From Thunnus maccoyii (taxonomy: Eukaryota > Chordata > Actinopteri > Scombriformes > Scombridae): DNA of 64,000 nt. Position 1 is the stretch's first letter, and each line of letters opens with the position of its first letter. The DNA is taken from contig NC_056537.1 of assembly GCF_910596095.1 (NCBI RefSeq), forward strand, positions 808,574 through 872,573, written 5' to 3'. The notes beneath the pieces are model-generated. The model was not told the origin of the DNA. It ran no database searches and saw nothing but the letters and a program-made list of their open reading frames with translations. The position numbers and the translations under genes are program-made. Positions 34,401 through 58,704 of the stretch are shown here, piece after piece.

Positions 34401-36032
34401 CAGTGGAGAGATGGCAGGCATTGAAGGGTGACATGCAACATGTCTGCATGCGTCTTAAAGGGGACCTATTATGCTCATATCCAGCTCTATATTTTTATTC
34501 AAGGACTCCACTAGAGCAGCTTTGCATGATTTCCAGTTAAAAACTCCTTATTTATCTTCTACTGGTCCTTTATGCAGCCCCTCAGTTCAGCCTCTGTCTG
34601 AAACAGGCTGTTTTAGCTCCTGTCTCTTTAAGGCCCCGCCTCCCGATGAGCCCACTCTGTTCTGATTGGTCAGCTTCAGTAAGCTTCGTAAACAAACTAT
34701 GAAAGAATCTATAGTAGCAGGATTTCACAACTTTTTTTGTTTTTTGTTCTTTACGCTAAATGTCAACTTCTGAAATCCATCCGTACATGTTGGAGCTGAA
34801 TCTAATCCAAAATATGCAAGTTAAAAACGCAAACAATACATGGAACACCTTAGCAACCACCTTAGCAACCAAGGCAATGTAACAGACGGCCGTTTAAGGG
34901 CAACAATCTGATGTCAGCTAGTCTGCTAGGTAAAAAAAACCCCACAAACTAAGTGTTCAGAGCAGGTTGAAGCCCTGAGTTTTGACTTGCAGGCAGCATT
35001 TTTACATTACTACCTTGTTTAACATCCGACATCAGAACAGGAAATAAACAACAGAAAACCTCTAAAAGCAGAATATGAACCCTTTCACCAGTAGGCTACC
35101 AGGGACAATTTAGGTGATTTTCTATATTTTTTCTTCAGTGAACTGATCTGTTAACCAGCGTTGTGTTTGTATCAAGGCTGATATATCTTATTCCCCCGTT
35201 GTTGTCCAGAAACTATTGAAACCCCTCAGTGAGTCACATGGCTGGTAGGTAGGTGAAGCTCTGTCTGATTAACTCACCTGATGATGCAGGTGGCTCCTGA
35301 GAGGGCCGAATGGTAAACTGGGTACACTGGGAGGTTGGTTTGCCAGCTGGTAGTTAAAGTGGTGGATTGTCAGGTAGGTTGGATGTAAGTTGGAGGCTGC
35401 TCAGTAGGAAATTAGATGGTTTGGTGAGTTGTTTCGTGTTTTGAGGACATAAATCATTCAACGTTTAATCAGTTTGAAAATTGCACTTTTCAAAATCCGG
35501 ATTTCAAAAAAATATAAAATAAATTGTTCAGCCCAACCTGAGAAACATTCTGTTTCTCTTCTAGTCCAGATTATCTCAAGATGTAGTGTGAACAGTAAAT
35601 GTCACACACATTTGATGGTGGATATTTTTCCAGTCTTTGTGCTAAGCTAAGCTAAGCTAAGCTAAGCTAAGCTAAGCTAAGCTAAACCCTGAACCTGTTT
35701 CTGTACTGCTCACAGAGATGAACCTGAATCTGACTGTTCTCTGGGGAAACGAGGGTTTACAGACGTCTTTCTGTCCCTCTGTAGAGGAACTTTTTTTGAT
35801 CTGTGATTCATGTCCTCGTCCTGCAGGTGCCTTCCTGTTCTGCTGGACTCCCTTCTTTGTCCTCCACACGATGCGAGCTCGCTGTCAGGACTGCTACGTC
35901 CCACCGGCGCTGATGAGCGTGGTGACGTGGCTCGGCTACGTCAACAGCGCTCTCAACCCCGTCATCTACACCGTTTTCAACACGGAGTTCAGGAACTTCT
36001 TCAAAAAGTTTCTGCACCCCTGCTGCTCCTGA
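22411..36032 (+). CDS. DRD4: Dopamine receptor D4, complete, 4 coding exons
   Basis: Exons: 22411-22656, 27955-28067, 31423-32012 and 35827-36032, giving 384 aa; introns are GT-AG at the same positions as in mammalian DRD4. Class A GPCR features: N-glycosylation sequon at N4; TM1 with N39; TM2 with D67; C95 (disulphide partner C172); TM3 with the amine-binding D102; D119-R120-F121 at the end of TM3 (DRF, typical of D4); TM5 serines S183, S184 and S187; CWTP at 322-325 in TM6; NPVIY at 360-364 in TM7; a short tail ending HPCCS with palmitoylation-type cysteines. The product is a plasma-membrane Gi/o-coupled dopamine receptor. Intracellular loop 3 (about 205-305) is proline-rich ([12 protein letters not shown]) but lacks the 16-residue repeat polymorphic in primates. 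The Ala8 run at 11-18 comes from a GCG tract. AATAAA at 36305-36310. DEAF1 faces it tail-to-tail, as in human 11p15.5. Confidence 0.96.
23935..24510 (+). repeat. Interspersed repeat, copy inverted at 41.8-42.3 kb
   Basis: The segment with TTTAGCAGCTAAAGAGCCAG, CTCCGTAACTGCTGGATGTGG and GAACCCTGAGGAACCCCAC is found again as its reverse complement at about 41,810-42,330. Within each copy the phrase ATGTTGCTCCGTAACTGCTG occurs twice, so the element has an internal duplication. It lies in DRD4 intron 1; the partner copy is in the last DEAF1 intron. Confidence 0.8.
25540..25880 (+). repeat. GAGAGTAGTTCTGTGTAAG family, two successive partial copies
   Basis: The phrases TCTCAGGAGAGTAGTTCTGT and CTACTGAGCATGTGCAGGAA occur at about 25,545 and again at about 25,790, indicating local duplication in DRD4 intron 1. 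A further copy sits at 26,540-26,690. Confidence 0.75.
25895..25990 (-). mobile_element. LINE 3' tail fragment, inverted
   Basis: ATCAATCAATCAATCAG followed by TTTTTATTTATATAGCGCCAAATCACAGC and CACATAGAGCAGGTC is the reverse complement of the tail seen at about 31,205-31,305. It is a short 5'-truncated insertion in DRD4 intron 1. Confidence 0.75.
26285..26510 (+). repeat. Duplicated segment, copy A (partner at 29.4-29.6 kb)
   Basis: AGACGAAGACGCAGGTGATTC through AACCAGCTGGTTAATCAAACCAGGACGC is almost identical to 29,445-29,643. Copy B retains about 25 extra bases (including GATCCGCTTTAGTCGAGG). The copies flank DRD4 exon 2 in direct orientation, 3.1 kb apart. Confidence 0.85.
29385..29645 (+). 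repeat. Duplicated segment, copy B (partner at 26.3-26.5 kb)
   Basis: Same sequence as copy A, located in DRD4 intron 2. The two direct copies bracket exon 2 (27955-28067), the exon that encodes the TM3 ligand-binding aspartate. Confidence 0.85.
30395..31305 (+). mobile_element. 3' end of a LINE (L2/CR1-like), decayed
   Basis: The translation contains [22 protein letters not shown] and, in another frame, [20 protein letters not shown] followed by [17 protein letters not shown]. These are the conserved C-terminal residues of fish LINE ORF2 proteins of the L2/Rex1/CR1 group, here broken by frameshifts. A 3'UTR follows and ends with TGATTTGGTGCTATATAAATAAAA and a (TGAT)n tail at 31277-31303. 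It inserted in DRD4 intron 2 only about 120 bp before the exon 3 acceptor. The exact clade is inferred. Confidence 0.8.
32920..33840 (+). repeat. Interspersed repeat copy B with 47-bp array expanded to about 8 copies
   Basis: Same family as 7,695-8,300, in DRD4 intron 3. The array of TACTTTTACTGCAATACTTT-type units runs from about 33333 to 33720 with very little divergence between units. The flank also holds the TATGAGTTGTTAACAGCTCC part that stands alone at about 3,180. Confidence 0.8.
33960..35640. other. Unique-looking DRD4 intron 3 sequence
   Basis: The stretch includes a direct repeat of GTACCTGAACGCCTCACCTC (33,999 and 34,049). I see no exon or structured element that I can name. A run of GCTAA units closes it at 35640-35685. 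Confidence 0.4.
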
Positions 36033-36310
36033 AAATGCCTGAACAGGATGCTGCTGCTGCTGCTCGGACGACTTCTGAATGCACAACTGCAAGAAATGCT
36101 TCTGACTGTCAAAGTAGCGTCTTTAGTCTGTATATGTTGCCATTGTTTACTTCCTCTTTTGATTTTCTACATGTGACGACAGCAAAGTTTGTTTGAGCTT
36201 CCATGTTTCCTGTGAAGAAGCTTCAGAGGATCAGCAACACGTTATCATCGTACATCACACAGCAGATGAGAGCTGGTTTTATATGTTGAAATTCATCTTT
36301 TCAGAATAAA

Positions 36311-37385
36311 TGTTTTCATTAAAATGCAGTCAGAGCAGTGTGTTTGTGGAGCGATGAAGATACAACAGCTGAGATCTGCAGATTAAAGACTGGATCAGTT
36401 CATCTCACAGCTTAAAGGATCAATTTGCTGGTTTTCTATCTTTGTCTTCATGTTTGGATCCAAACCAAACATTGAACTGATCTACTAACCAGTGTCGTGT
36501 TTGTATCAAAGCTGATATATCTGATTAAAAACACGTCAGTGAGTCACATCGCTGCACTGGGTCACATGTTCCTTCATCATGAAGAGTTTGGTCACGTTAG
36601 TTTGTTTAGAAACGGCTCCAAAGACTAATAACAGCATCATGTTTTCAGTCTCTGGAGAGTAGTTCTGTGTAAGACAGACGCTACTGAGCATGTGCAGGAA
36701 CGCTGTTCTGTTTACAGCTTCACCAGCTTGTTGTGCTGCAGATCAAAACATCTGGACTTTATACTGAAGTTCTTCACAGTGTAAAGATGAAGCAGTTCAC
36801 TGTTGGTTTGTTGACAATAAGAAAAATACAGAAAATCAGCAGATTGATCCTTGAACAGGGAAAAATGGAAGAAACTTTTCCTGAAAATCATCGCTGGAAA
36901 AGAAGCAGCTGGGAAACAGTAATTAAATGTTTTTGAGTGAAATTATTTGTTTTATCATCAGAATTTGATGCATTCGGTCTGATAACATTTGGAAAACCTA
37001 AAACAGCTGCATGATTAAATTATTTTAAGTCAGCCAGCTCTGTGGGTCCAAAAACATCCGTGTCCTCTCTTTACAGCCTGTGTTCAGAATCACACACTAA
37101 CATACTAGTCATACTAAGTATGACTTAATATGAGCTCATTGGACATATTCAACCAACCCACAATGCATTGCGTCTCCTCAGACAGACGGTCCTGGCAAAA
37201 TATTTAACAACTTTAATTTGATTTCTTAAAAATAAAACTGGAAAACATTACGTTGAATGGAAGAGGTAACGTTTTACATTTGTGATAAACAATTTTCATT
37301 CAACTGTAGCTCAGACCGGTAATGTTGTGATCGATACAGTCATGTGATGCAGTCACATGTGAGGAAATAATAGTATTCAATAGAA
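36311..37385. other. DRD4-to-DEAF1 intergenic region, left part
   Basis: After the DRD4 poly(A) signal the sequence holds another copy of the GAGAGTAGTTCTGTGTAAG repeat family (about 36,585-36,740) and AT-rich DNA with CATACTAGTCATACTAAGTATG (about 37,101), a phrase common in fish DNA elements. No gene was seen. Confidence 0.5.
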
Positions 37386-38685
37386 ACATTCAACACGTTA
37401 ACATTTTTATCAGGAAACATATTTACGGTGCAGCTTTTAATATGCAATTAAGACCAGACATTGGTATTAACTCAATAAGGCAACACAGCTTAATAAATCA
37501 TAACATTCCAATCAATAAAAACAGTTATGTGCATTAAATTGAAATGACTGAAATGTATTTAATACTTGGTGGAAAAGCTTTTGTTTGCAATGAGCTTCAA
37601 GACACTTCCTGTCTGAAGAAACTAATCTCAGTGTTCAGGAGGGATTTTGCTCCATTCTTCAGACAGTCTTCATATGTTGAATCTTTATCTTTGGTTCCTT
37701 CCATAAATGTTTTGTTGGGTTCTAGTCAGGTGATCAACTGGACCATTTCAACACCTGTATTGTCTTTCTCTGGAACCAGTCGAGTCTCCTTTGCAGTGTG
37801 TTTTGGATCGTTGTCTTGTTAGAAGGTCCATGGCAGCAGATTCTCTGTAGAACATCCTGATACTTGACTCCATTCATCTTCCTTTCTGCTGGTACCATGA
37901 GAGGAGAAACGGCTCCAGACCATAAAGCTTCCACCTCTGAACGTCACTGGAGGTGTTTTCAGGATCTTATGCAGCAGACATTTCTCCTCCAAACATGGCA
38001 CATAGTTTTATTGCCAGAAATTTAAATGTTTGTCTCGTCTGACCACATCTTCCAGTAATCTTCAGGCTTCTCCAGATGTTGTGAAGCAAACTTCAAACGA
38101 GCTTCAACATGTCTTCAGTAATGGAGTCTAACGGGGTGATGGTTCATGGAGACTGGTGGTGGAGTCCATTGCCGGTTGTATCTGCTTCTTCCAGGTCTTT
38201 CTCGGATCTTTGGCTACTCTTCGGTCTAATTTTCTTCCTGCCCGGTCAGCGGTCTTGTGAGGAGCTCCTGTGCATAACCAGTTGCTGGTGGAGTGTTAAT
38301 GGTCCCAGTGGTGCTTTACGTGAACGTTTAGGAGTTGAGGAATCAGTCGGTAAACCTGTGTCACCTGCCTCTGATCATCATGAGATGGTTCTTGTGTGAC
38401 AGCTTGGTAGCAGTGATCTGCGCAGATGTTAAACCTTTTTAAGATTGAAGCACTGACCAGCTGGTCCTAATTAGCAAAGGTGAGAGGACTCATTAGTGGA
38501 ATCACCTGGTGCAGAGCTTTCCTTACTGCGGGTTCAATACTTTTCACCTGTCAATCCAATTTAATGCACAGAACTTTTTTATTGATTGGAATGTTATGAT
38601 TTCGTTTGCTGTGTTGCCTTATTGAGTTCATGCTAATGTCTGGTCTGGAAATATGTTTAATCTAAAACAAGTCGACGTGTTGAAT
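37386..38685 (-). mobile_element. Tc1/mariner-like transposon remnant with long inverted terminal repeats
   Basis: Read on the minus strand, the interior contains GGSFMVWSRFSSHGT and further on DWFQRKTIQVLKWSS followed by SPD-NP with stops. These are the conserved blocks near the second and third catalytic acidic residues of Tc1-type transposases (MVWGCF and LKWPSQSPDLNP in active relatives). Frameshifts and stops make it dead. The ends are long inverted repeats: ACTCAATAAGGCAACACAGC with CATAACATTCCAATCAATAAA near 37,470-37,520 is mirrored at about 38,565-38,640. Outer parts (ATTCAACACGT at both ends) place the boundaries near 37,386 and 38,685, a length typical of Tc1-like elements of the IR/DR type. 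Confidence 0.85.
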
Positions 38686-39376
38686 ATTTACGGTCCTTCA
38701 GTGTGAAGAGTCTGCTGGTGATGACAGTATGTAGTCGGCAGTTTGTCAACATGTGACATGAACAGACGCCATCTTTGAGTCGTATATTTACTTCTTCATA
38801 CATCTATGGGAACACGGAGCGCTGCGCCCTCTGGCTAACGTTAGCTACGAGTCACGGTAAACTTAGTGAAATATTGCGACAACAGTCAGTGTGAGCCAAT
38901 CAGCAGCCACACAGCAGACATCAAAGCTGCTATAAGTCTTCAAATCTTTTTAACGGAGCAATAATTTCCAAAATGACCACCAGCACACTTATTAGAGGGT
39001 CTGAATCTAGAGACTGAGACCAGAATGACTCGTTGGAAACAATGATTGACTCAGTATTTCCAGAGAGAAGTTGAGGCTCTTTGAATGGGAGTCAGTTGGA
39101 GCAGCTGGCGGCCGTCGGTGGAACTTTTAAGGTGCTTCAGACTCAAGACGTGAAGCTGCTGATTGGTCGTAAGGTGAGAAGTGACTTCCAGAACCACTGG
39201 AGGTCCCCAAAAACAGATTTTGAGCGGGTGGTAAGTGGTTCTTTAAACTACGTCAGAGCCCTGCAGGATCTGGACCGCCACAAAGTCAACTGAAGGTCAT
39301 TCAAGTCTCAGGATGCAAAGTCTGAGACGAGATGCTTTAAAGCTTCTCAGCAGATTTAATCAGAGTCCAAAGAATG

Positions 39377-39595
39377 CTGGTCTCTCTGCTGGTCCCTCTG
39401 CTGGTCCCTCTGCTGGTCCCTCTGCTGGTCTCTCTGCTGGTCCCTCTGCTGGTCTCTCTGCTGGTCCCTCTGCTGGTCCCTCTGCTGGTCCCTCTGCTGG
39501 TCCCTCTGCTGGTCCCTCTGCTGGTCCCTCTGCTGGTTCCTCTGCTGGTCTCTCTGCTGGTTCCTCTGCTGGTCCCTCTGCTGGTCCCTCTGTGA
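39377..39595. repeat. 12-bp minisatellite, about 18 copies
   Basis: Units of TCTGCTGGTCCC with TCTCTGCTGGTC variants. It is open in several frames on both strands because the period is a multiple of three; I see no sign that it is coding. It lies between DRD4 and DEAF1. Confidence 0.92.
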
Positions 39596-39599
39596 TGTT

Positions 39600-41560
39600 C
39601 AGTCAGTGAAATATTAACGGAGACGTTAGAAAACGTTGCAGCTTCTTTTGTAAAAGTTTCCAACATTTACAGTTGAGGCGACGCTGTTGTCCCCTTCACT
39701 GTCAGCCAGCAGCGGCGGACATCTGAGCGCCGCCGGGACTGAGACGCAGCAGAATCAAATGTCTGAGGTGATTCGTCAGGAGTTGGTCTGACGGAATCTC
39801 AAAATATTTGGATGGATAAAATAAAACCTGAAAGTGATTCATTAATAAATGAACTTATTTAGCAGTTGAGGAGCTGAATGAAGATTTAATGTTCATCAGG
39901 ATTTAAACTGCCTGAGATGCACTACGAGGCCAAAAGTATGTGGACAGTCAGTCATTACAACCTTCAGTGTGGTGACGAACGAACCCTCAAGGTCCAATTA
40001 CCAGCCTTTTCTGGAGCTTTCAACCATATCTTACTGCCTTCATCTGCTAAAGGAGTATCATTAAATGTTAAATATAATAATAGAAGGGTAAAAGGGGTAG
40101 ATTTAAATTAATCAATTAGTTCATCAACAGAAAATTAACTTATATTGATGATCTATTGATTGATTGATTAATTAATTGATCTCCCGAAGACACCAAACAC
40201 ATTCAGTCAGCTGGACGTTTGAAGTGATGAAGACGATGTTTCCTGTAACATCAGTCACTGTGAGGAGCTGAATGAAGATAAAACTTGGTTTTTATGAACC
40301 GGACGACGTCTGCAGCATGAAAATGTAAAGATCGATATTATCAGAGATCACATCGCATCTACGCATCAAGATCAAAATAAAACTTTATTAAATCCCGGTG
40401 ATCCACAGCGAGGCCGCAGCAGGACGAGACGCTGGATTCTGTTCAATCCAGAGCAGGTTCTGTAATAATCAAATAACACTTTAAATAATTTAAAAAGCAA
40501 AAAAATACCTCCAAAAAGACTTCATGATTCTCTGAGTCAAACGTGACAGTAAAGTGAATATCTTTGTGTTTCGGACTCAGAAATTAAAACAACAATTTTT
40601 CACTATTTTCTGATTAACTGATAATGTAAATAATCGTTGCAGTGATGTAATGTGCAAACTGGACATTTCTAACTAAAATAAAATGGAAATGTCCTTTTTA
40701 TCAAAAAATTTCAGGATTTTATCTGAAATCTGTGAAACATGACAGATCCAGTGGGCGGGACATTACAGGTGATTGGCTGAAACGCACCAATCAGACGCTC
40801 TGGTTTTATTAAATGGTTTAATATCGGCAGGTTTGGACTTCCGTACTCGACTGCTGCAACTATTTTAGTTTCTGAGTTTGAATTACGAGTAAAAACTTGA
40901 AAAAAACCATAATTTGTTTTTAAGTTGTTTATATTGAAGCAACAAGATATCAGCTGTTTCAGGACGTCGTCGTCTCCGCGGCGACGGAATTAAAGGACGA
41001 GTTCACGACATTCAGTCTTCAAATGAACCAAACACCTCGAAACCTTCAACAGCAGCCAATAAATAATGAATCTATAATAATAATAATCCAGGTGGAGCGA
41101 GTTTAAAGTGATCACTTTTTTATTTTATTGATGATTGATTGATATTTAATCATGATGGTCTGCGGAGGATTAAATCTGTTTATGAAGAGCAACAAACCAA
41201 CAGAGAGATGAAAAAATCAAAACAATGAACTGATGGATAAGTTGAAGCTTTAAACCTTTTCACCGTGTGACGTCATAATATATTGAAATATTGATTCTGT
41301 TCAGTTGAGCGTGATCCGTCTGGAGCTGCAGTTCCCTTTCATGTCCACTAGGTGCTGCTGCATTGAAGTGAGCAGGAAAAAAAACCTTCGACTTCTCTCC
41401 GCGGACACAAAGTCAGAGCCGTTTTCTCACCGCTAAAAAGGTCCAGCTCTCAGCAGAAGACCGCTGAGCTTCTTCTCATGCAGCTGTGTTCAGAATAAAC
41501 CTGCACCAGGACTTCCTGTCTGCAGCGGCTGGCGGCGGCGGCGATGACCTCGCTGACAGA
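39600..41560. other. Intergenic DNA and DEAF1 3'UTR side
   Basis: No coding sequence was recognised. A copy of the fish repeat with GAGTCAAACGTGACAGTAAAG lies near 40,530-40,640. TTTTATTTTATTG at about 41,121 would serve as a minus-strand AATAAA-type poly(A) signal for DEAF1, about 450 bp past its stop codon. Confidence 0.45.
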
Positions 41561-41571
41561 TCCACCGACCT

Positions 41572-55246
<13,675 letters not shown>

Positions 55247-55465
55247 TCTTCCGCCGAACGACAAGAGCCGAATATGACCGAGCAGCCGCGGGACAGCCGG
55301 AGAGCAACCGACAGCAACCGACAGCACGGAGCCTGTTCACGGTGAACCGTTAAATCCACAATATTGTCTCCGAAACTGACGGAAACGTCAAAGGAGAATC
55401 AGGAGAAAAAGGCCGGAGAGACGAAGGCCGCCCGACGGTTTGTTTTTCATCAAGAAAGAGATGCG

Positions 55466-55712
55466 CCGGAAACTGCCGAGAGAACACGAGCCCGCCCGAA
55501 GCGACACACAGCGGCCGGAAACTACCGAAAGAACACGAGCCTGCCCGAAGCGACACACAGCGGCCGGAAACTACCGAAAGAACACGAGCCTGCCCGAAGC
55601 GACACACAGCGGCCGGAAACTACCGAAAGAACACGAGCCTGCCCGAAGCGACACACAGCGGCCGGAAACTACCGAGAGAACACGAGCCTGCCCGAAGCGA
55701 CACAGCGTCCGA
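55466..55712. promoter_or_regulatory. 49-bp CpG-rich tandem array upstream of DEAF1 carrying DEAF1-type binding sites
   Basis: Five units with a period of exactly 49 bp lie 220-466 bp upstream of the DEAF1 start codon. On the DEAF1 sense strand each unit contains TTCGGTAGTTTCCGG (plus-strand sites at 55515-55529, 55564-55578 and 55613-55627; weaker first and last versions at 55466-55480 and 55662-55676). From memory, the reported selected site for mammalian DEAF1/NUDR is TTCGGGNNTTTCCGG, so the three central copies differ at one defined base. Each unit also has a second TTCGGG half site (plus strand CCCGAAGCGAC). DEAF1 is known to bind and repress its own promoter; that this array does so is inference. 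Confidence 0.7.
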
Positions 55713-55739
55713 TACAGAAAACACAAATAAAATAATAAG

Positions 55740-56993
55740 AATCACAGGATCTTATTAAAGGACTATTTCACCTCAATTAAACTAAATGTTTCTATTCTTT
55801 CAGTCACTTTTCTTTTGAGTTCGTAAATTATATTTATGTGCTGTTTTTACCAGGTTTTTCCAACAGTGATTACATCTGGGTTTTTTTTATATAAATCATG
55901 TAAAAAAAAGAGTAACCAACCACAAGAAGTTCCACAATTAAAACCATTTATTGCATGTATAGTGATGTCAGCTGGAATGTCAACATAGAGAAAAGAAACT
56001 CTTAAAGCTCTTAAAAGGACGGGTTCACCATTTTTCTTCCATTGTAAGGTCATTATGAAGGATCTTCTAACGGTCTGTATGAACAGGAGGAATGATTACA
56101 GCAAGAAAAACAGCTTTGATGTTCATTTGGGCTCCTGACTGTTGGTTTAAGACATGCTTGAAAAACTGTGAACTGGTCCTTTAAATCTCCTCAGCAGTGA
56201 TCTGTGGTGTAACGCAGACAGACTGAAGGTGTCCCTGTAAACCATGAACAGACAACAAAACACACACTGAACTAAAACTGCTCATCAAACTAAAGTGAAA
56301 CACGACTGAACAAACTTCTCCATAAAGATGATTAACCAGCGATGTTTGAAGCTCGTTTAAAAAGACTTCCTGCTGGTCTGAAGGTCTCCAGATGATTCGA
56401 GGAGTCTTTGGAGGTTCTGGACGTGTTTTTAAATGACCTTCTGTCTGCTGATACATGAGGCGTAAACTGATCCTCTGCTGCTGGTTTTTCAGGTTATTTA
56501 AATACAGACGATCACACATCATTTTTTATCTATGAACTCTCTGCTCACACACTCTGTGAAAGCTTTGAAACAGCAACTGAACACTTATTTATTCAACCTT
56601 GCTGTTAACTGACGCTCCTCCTTTGTTTTTATTCTTCTTCTCTTGTTCTTTGCATAGCTGTTCTTGCTATTTGCTGCTTCTTTTGTTGTTTTAATTCACC
56701 TGCTGCTGTTTATTATTATTATTATTAATTTCTAGGAGACAGTTGTTATTTCCAGAGAAATAAAACATCCTCAAAAACTGTTTTAAATTACTGTGTAGTC
56801 TGGAAGTGTGATCTAATCTAATGAAAGTCTTGGGGCAAGTTTGACTTGATTGACGGCTTCATCAGCCTATCACACGCGGCCGTGGTGTTTGCCACTCCCA
56901 CCCGGCTGCAGCAGGAGCAGGACGAAGGTGACGCTGAGCCGGATCCTCCATGGCCGGGTCTGTGTCTATCAGTAGCCTGCAGTGTGTTTGGTC

Positions 56994-57029
<36 letters not shown>

Positions 57030-57120
57030 ACCACGCCCACTCCCTGCTGAGCTCGTCACCGTCACCGTCACCTCCACCGCCACATCCAACGATTTACCAT
57101 AATATTTCCTGTCTACTTCC
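55740..57120. other. DEAF1-BET1L intergenic region
   Basis: The region contains a copy of the GGAGGAATGATTACA repeat family (56,040-56,180), a CA run at 56999-57022, and TTTATTATTATTATTATTA at about 56,708 that could serve as a minus-strand poly(A) signal for BET1L. No gene was seen. Confidence 0.45.
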
Positions 57121-57248
57121 TGTTTGTCTTCTCACTTTGGTGCAGAATAAAAAGCCTTCCTCCCGTGCAGGAGATGATTTTAGATCGATCAGATATAACG
57201 TCAGAGTCTACAGGCTCAGCAGCTCCGCATCAGGACCAGGTTCCGGCG

Positions 57249-58640
57249 TCAGCGCTGGATCCTGGAGACCAGGTAGTAGAGCAGGAAGAAGACCAGGACC
57301 AGGCCCACGGAGACGTAGCAGAGGATGCGGCGGTTGTCTCGACTGGATCTGACCATAGTGGAGAAACGCTTCACGCTGCCGGTCAGCAGGCCCGTCGCAC
57401 TCAGGAAGTTTGAGTCCTGAGAAGAGAAGAAGAAGAAGAAGAAAACGACACCATATTTTAGCTAAAACTCGTTTGCATTCACATTTTTTCACCGATGAGA
57501 AACAACTTCATGAACGTCGGGTAAATTAAAAAAGGTTAACGATCCGTTTCACAGACAGGAAGTACTCACCATGCCGTCCAGATACTCGTTCTGATCGTCA
57601 GCCTCTCTGTCTATGTCGTACGCCAGCTGTCAGACACACACACAGAGCAGATCATCCGCTTACACTTTAGTTTTCTGATCGGTTCCCTGCAGGGATCAAT
57701 ACTGAGTCAACAGCAACAATTCTGGATCAAACTGTGACACATTTGCATTTTTTTACACATACAATATACACATTTACACACTATCAACCATTAAACTACA
57801 GAAACACAATGAAACAGTGATGTAATAAAGATCCTCGTGTGCTGCCTGTTGTTGTGTTTTTATCTCGGTGTGTCTGATTGACACTTTAGTTGTTTGTGTG
57901 TAAAATGAGCTGCTGTGTTGAAACAATCTGTGATCGTTATTTAATCTCAGGGTCATACAGCAGACATGACTCACAGATTTCAGTCTGGAGACTTTGGCGG
58001 CCAAGTTCTCAGCCAGACGTTTGTTTTCAGTGTCCAGCACATCGTCCACGGAGCCGTGACCTGGAAACACAAACACACACTGGATTAGACATTAAACTGT
58101 GAGGTTACACTTCTGACATCACATAGCTGCTTCTTATGATAGAGAAACACAGTTAATGCTGAATACTACCAGCTGATAATCAATTATTATTGGACAACAT
58201 TCACTGATGCAGTGAAGGCAACAGCAGCTGCTGGCTGTGAACACACACAAACTCAACCATAGAGCAGGTTCATCAGCTGAATATGAGGTTAAAGCTTCTT
58301 AAGAAAAGAAACACAGATGAGTATTGATTTTAAGGACAAAGCTACATGTTCTGTTCCTGTGTTTTCAACATCTGTAATCACCAGTTAACTCTGTCACCAG
58401 TTAACTCTGTCACCTGTTAACTCTGTCACCTGTTAACTCTGTCGCCTGTTAACTCTGTCACCTGTTAACTCTGTCACCAGTTAACTCTGTCACCAGATAA
58501 CTTGGTCACCAGTTAACCTGAAACACCGGTGTGGAGGATGGAGAGGTGACATGATCTTTCTGTTGTATTACAGCAGCAGTAAAGGAAGCAGAACAAGAAT
58601 CTGATGATGACACTAATAATAAACCATCAGCCACACTGCT

Positions 58641-58704
<64 letters not shown>

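Noticed and set aside
39313-39666. Gly-Pro-Ser-Ala repeat protein
   Set aside because: The frame is the 12-bp minisatellite read through; all three alternative frames are equally open.
55364-55735. 123- and 96-codon plus-strand frames over the DEAF1 upstream repeat
   Set aside because: They follow the 49-bp tandem repeat, shift frame each unit, and lie in a CpG-rich promoter; no homology was recognised.
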